In this document: positions 4,620 through 6,296 of the stretch, in pieces
How positions within the stretch are numbered: position 1 is the first letter of the stretch
Layout of the letters: every line of letters starts with the position of its first letter
Source: an uncultured Leucothrix sp.
Lineage (GTDB): Bacteria > Pseudomonadota > Gammaproteobacteria > Thiotrichales > Thiotrichaceae
Direction: 5' to 3'
NCBI GenBank assembly: GCA_937923375.1
Contig: CALAJG010000162.1
Location: 1 to 6,296, forward strand
Length of the DNA: 6,296 nucleotides
Made by a program: the position numbers and the translations under genes
The notes under the pieces: model-generated
The model's database searches: none
What the model saw: only the letters and a program-made list of their open reading frames with translations
Told to the model about the DNA's origin: nothing

Positions 4620-6008
4620 ATGACCAACAACCCACCGAATTTAGATTTAGATATTCAAGCTGCAATGGCTGCTGATGGCGATCATGTTTGGCATCATCTA
4701 GCTCAGCACAAACCCCTTGATGGTAAAGCACCGATGATGGTGGTTGAGGGCAAAGGCATGCGCGTTTGGGATGCCAGTGGAAATGAATTCCTTGATGCCG
4801 TTTCTGGTGGCGTCTGGACAGTTAACGTTGGCTATGGCCGTGAAACTATTGCCAAGGCAGTTTACGAGCAGCTAGTAAAGATGAATTACTTCGCTAACTC
4901 AATGGCTAATGTACCAGGCGCATTGTTCGCACAGCGCTTGATTGAAAAGATGCCGGGCTTATCTCGCGTTTACTATTCAAACTCTGGTTCTGAGGCCAAT
5001 GAGAAAGGCTATAAGTTCGTTCGCCAGCTAGCGGCAATGAAGAACGGCGGCAAGAAACATAAAATTCTATATCGCGATCGTGATTACCACGGCACGACGA
5101 TTACCGCACTCAGCTCAACTGGCCAGATTCAACGTAAAGACCAATACGGTCCGTTTACTCCAGGTTTTGTTGAAGTACCTCACTGCATGGCTTACCGCTC
5201 ACCAAACGGTGATGACCCTGACTTTGGTGTTCAAGCTGCTCGTGAGATTGAAAAAGTAATCTTGGCTGAAGGCCCAGACACGGTTGGATCAATTGTACTT
5301 GAGCCAATTACTGCCGGTGGTGGTGTTATTACTCCTCCTGAAGGCTATTTTGAGACGGTTCAGGAAATCTGCCACAAATATGGCGTGTTGCTTCACATCG
5401 ATGAAGTAGTTTGTGGAATGGGCCGTACCGGTAAATGGTTTGGTTACCAGCACTACAACGTAAAGCCTGACATCGTAACGATGGCAAAGGGTGTAGCTTC
5501 AGGTTACGCAGCAATCTCTGTAACGGCAACGACCGAAGACTTATTCTCAGAGTTCTTAGCAGGGCCAGAAGAGTCACTCAGTTACTTCCGCGATATTAGT
5601 ACTTTTGGCGGCTGTGCCGGTGGTCCAGCGGCGGCGCTTGAGAACATGAACATTATAGAGCAAGAAAACCTGCTGCAGAATGTGACGGACATGGGCGAGT
5701 ATTTCATGGGCCGCTTTGGCGAACTTAAGGATAAGTATCAAGTGATTGGTGATGTACGCGGTAAAGGTCTGTTTATGGGACTGGAGCTGGTTAAGGATCG
5801 CAAGACTAAAGAGCCAGTTGCTGAGAGCGTGACGGCTGGTGTTGCTGCTGATTGCATGAAGCAGGGCGTGATGATTGGCCGGACTAATCGTAGTTTTGAA
5901 ACGTTTAACAACACGCTGTGTTTGAGTCCTGCATTGATTTGTACTAAGGACGATGCTGATCAGATTGTGGATGCGATTGATAATGCCTTGGGTCATGTCC
6001 AAATCTGA
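4620..6008 (+). CDS. tpa: Taurine:pyruvate aminotransferase (class III PLP aminotransferase)
   Basis: The 462-residue enzyme would transfer the amino group of taurine to pyruvate, giving sulfoacetaldehyde and alanine, in the cytoplasm. From memory it resembles Tpa of marine bacteria over its whole length, including DHVWHHL (21-27), VEGKGMRVWD (42-51), DAVSGGVWTVNVGYGRE (59-75), YYSNSGSEANEK (118-129), RDYHGTT (154-160), TFGG (328-331) and NNTLCLSPALI (430-440). PLP-binding residues of the class III fold are present: GSE (123-125) for the phosphate, Asp261 in LLHIDEVVCGMGRTGKW (257-273), and the Schiff-base Lys290 in TMAKGVASGYAAIS. AGAGGA lies 7 nt before the ATG. Length is normal for the family. 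A strong terminator follows, so no partner gene is in the transcript. A closely related omega-amino acid or hypotaurine aminotransferase is the main alternative. Confidence 0.85.
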   Translation: MTNNPPNLDLDIQAAMAADGDHVWHHLAQHKPLDGKAPMMVVEGKGMRVWDASGNEFLDAVSGGVWTVNVGYGRETIAKAVYEQLVKMNYFANSMANVPGALFAQRLIEKMPGLSRVYYSNSGSEANEKGYKFVRQLAAMKNGGKKHKILYRDRDYHGTTITALSSTGQIQRKDQYGPFTPGFVEVPHCMAYRSPNGDDPDFGVQAAREIEKVILAEGPDTVGSIVLEPITAGGGVITPPEGYFETVQEICHKYGVLLHIDEVVCGMGRTGKWFGYQHYNVKPDIVTMAKGVASGYAAISVTATTEDLFSEFLAGPEESLSYFRDISTFGGCAGGPAAALENMNIIEQENLLQNVTDMGEYFMGRFGELKDKYQVIGDVRGKGLFMGLELVKDRKTKEPVAESVTAGVAADCMKQGVMIGRTNRSFETFNNTLCLSPALICTKDDADQIVDAIDNALGHVQI

Positions 6009-6068
6009 AGTCAGTTTAGATTAGGAATAAAGCAAAGCGCTTGATTTCTTAAATTTGTGACGAAATAA

Positions 6069-6098
6069 GGTTCGGTAGACTTCTATCGGGCCTTTTTT
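6069..6098 (+). terminator. Strong intrinsic terminator after tpa
   Basis: GGTTCGGTAG (6069-6078) pairs with CTATCGGGCC (6083-6092) over 10 bp (three wobble pairs) around an ACTT loop, followed at once by TTTTTT (6093-6098). It lies 60 bp after the tpa stop and separates tpa from the next gene. Confidence 0.88.
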
Positions 6099-6136
6099 AT
6101 TGAATATGTTTATTTGAAATTAGCCCTTACAATTTT

Positions 6137-6145
6137 TGCTATAAA
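6137..6145 (+). promoter_or_regulatory. Extended -10 promoter candidate for the last gene
   Basis: TGCTATAAA matches the extended -10 form TGnTATAAT at all but the last base, in a strongly AT-rich stretch (6099-6246) just after the tpa terminator. No good -35 box at 16-18 nt was seen; TTGAAA upstream is about 20 nt away. The start would be near 6152, giving a leader of roughly 100 nt. The rest of 6152-6246 holds no other recognisable element. Confidence 0.4.
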
Positions 6146-6255
6146 ATACTTAGATAAACTTAAAGCCAAATTTTGTCCTATAGTTAGTTTAGTAGATTGT
6201 TTTTCACACATATTGAAAAGCATTTTACCTACACAAAATTCTATGGATGAAAATT

Positions 6256-6296
6256 ATGAACAAGCCAAGCACACTAATTTCACTGGTTCTTATCGG
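6256..6296 (+). CDS. Start of an exported or membrane protein (partial)
   Basis: The last 41 bases open a frame MNKPSTLISLVLIG that runs off the window. A Lys followed by a hydrophobic stretch is typical of a signal peptide or first membrane segment. GGATG about 6 nt upstream is a modest ribosome site for the ATG at 6256; the in-frame ATG at 6247 (adding MKI) is an alternative start. The tpa terminator and its own promoter candidate suggest it is a separate unit. The family cannot be told from 14 residues. Confidence 0.5.
   Translation, partial: MNKPSTLISLVLI

Noticed and set aside
5574..6002. A 142-codon minus-strand open frame inside the tpa gene
   Set aside because: It lies wholly antisense to a well-supported enzyme, has no ribosome site or recognisable domain, and its composition follows from the opposite coding strand.
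6035..6042. AAGCGCTT palindrome after tpa
   Set aside because: An isolated 8-bp palindrome is expected by chance, and the real terminator lies just downstream.
6169..6240. AATTTTGT (6169-6176) and ACAAAATT (6233-6240) inverted repeat before the last gene
   Set aside because: Eight AT-only-type bases separated by 56 nt in a very AT-rich stretch are not significant without conservation.

Overview
This window looks like chromosomal DNA from a gammaproteobacterium, probably marine or aquatic, of moderate to slightly AT-rich composition. The clues are a fused Salmonella-type CysG, Shine-Dalgarno sites on nearly every gene, an OmpA/OmpX-like outer-membrane barrel ending in Phe, a lipobox lipoprotein, and a taurine:pyruvate-type aminotransferase like those of marine bacteria. 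I see no mobile element, CRISPR array, tRNA or rRNA.

Left block (1-1484). The window opens in the last 40 codons of an ECF-type sigma factor (region 4 helix-turn-helix). Its stop overlaps the start of a membrane-anchored RskA-family anti-sigma factor. A convergent gene follows for a secreted FAS1 (fasciclin) lipoprotein, with its own terminator. This repeats the known mycobacterial logic in which SigK/RskA controls the FAS1 proteins MPT70 and MPT83, so the FAS1 lipoprotein is a likely target of this pair.

Middle block (1601-4386, all minus strand). From upstream to downstream it holds a 78-residue conserved-looking hypothetical protein behind a reasonable sigma70 promoter, cysG (trifunctional siroheme synthase), a 125-residue S24/LexA-fold protein starting 12 bp after cysG, and a small outer-membrane beta-barrel protein. 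The S24 protein keeps the Ser motif but has Arg where the catalytic Lys is expected, and it has no DNA-binding domain. The 105-bp gap upstream of cysG carries a hairpin and, on the plus strand, a strong Shine-Dalgarno in front of an 18-codon ORF.

Right block (4387-6296, plus strand). A complete class III PLP aminotransferase closely resembles taurine:pyruvate aminotransferase (Tpa). It is preceded by a leader of about 120 nt with competing hairpins and followed by a strong intrinsic terminator, so it appears monocistronic. The window ends in the first codons of another gene whose product starts with a hydrophobic export or membrane segment.

A loose sulfur theme links the centre and right. 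Tpa would convert taurine to sulfoacetaldehyde, which is normally desulfonated to sulfite, and CysG makes the siroheme used by sulfite and nitrite reductases. No desulfonation gene is in view, so this link is inference. The best candidates for something under-described are the sigma/anti-sigma/FAS1 module, the Lys-less S24 protein coupled to cysG, and the switch-like tpa leader.
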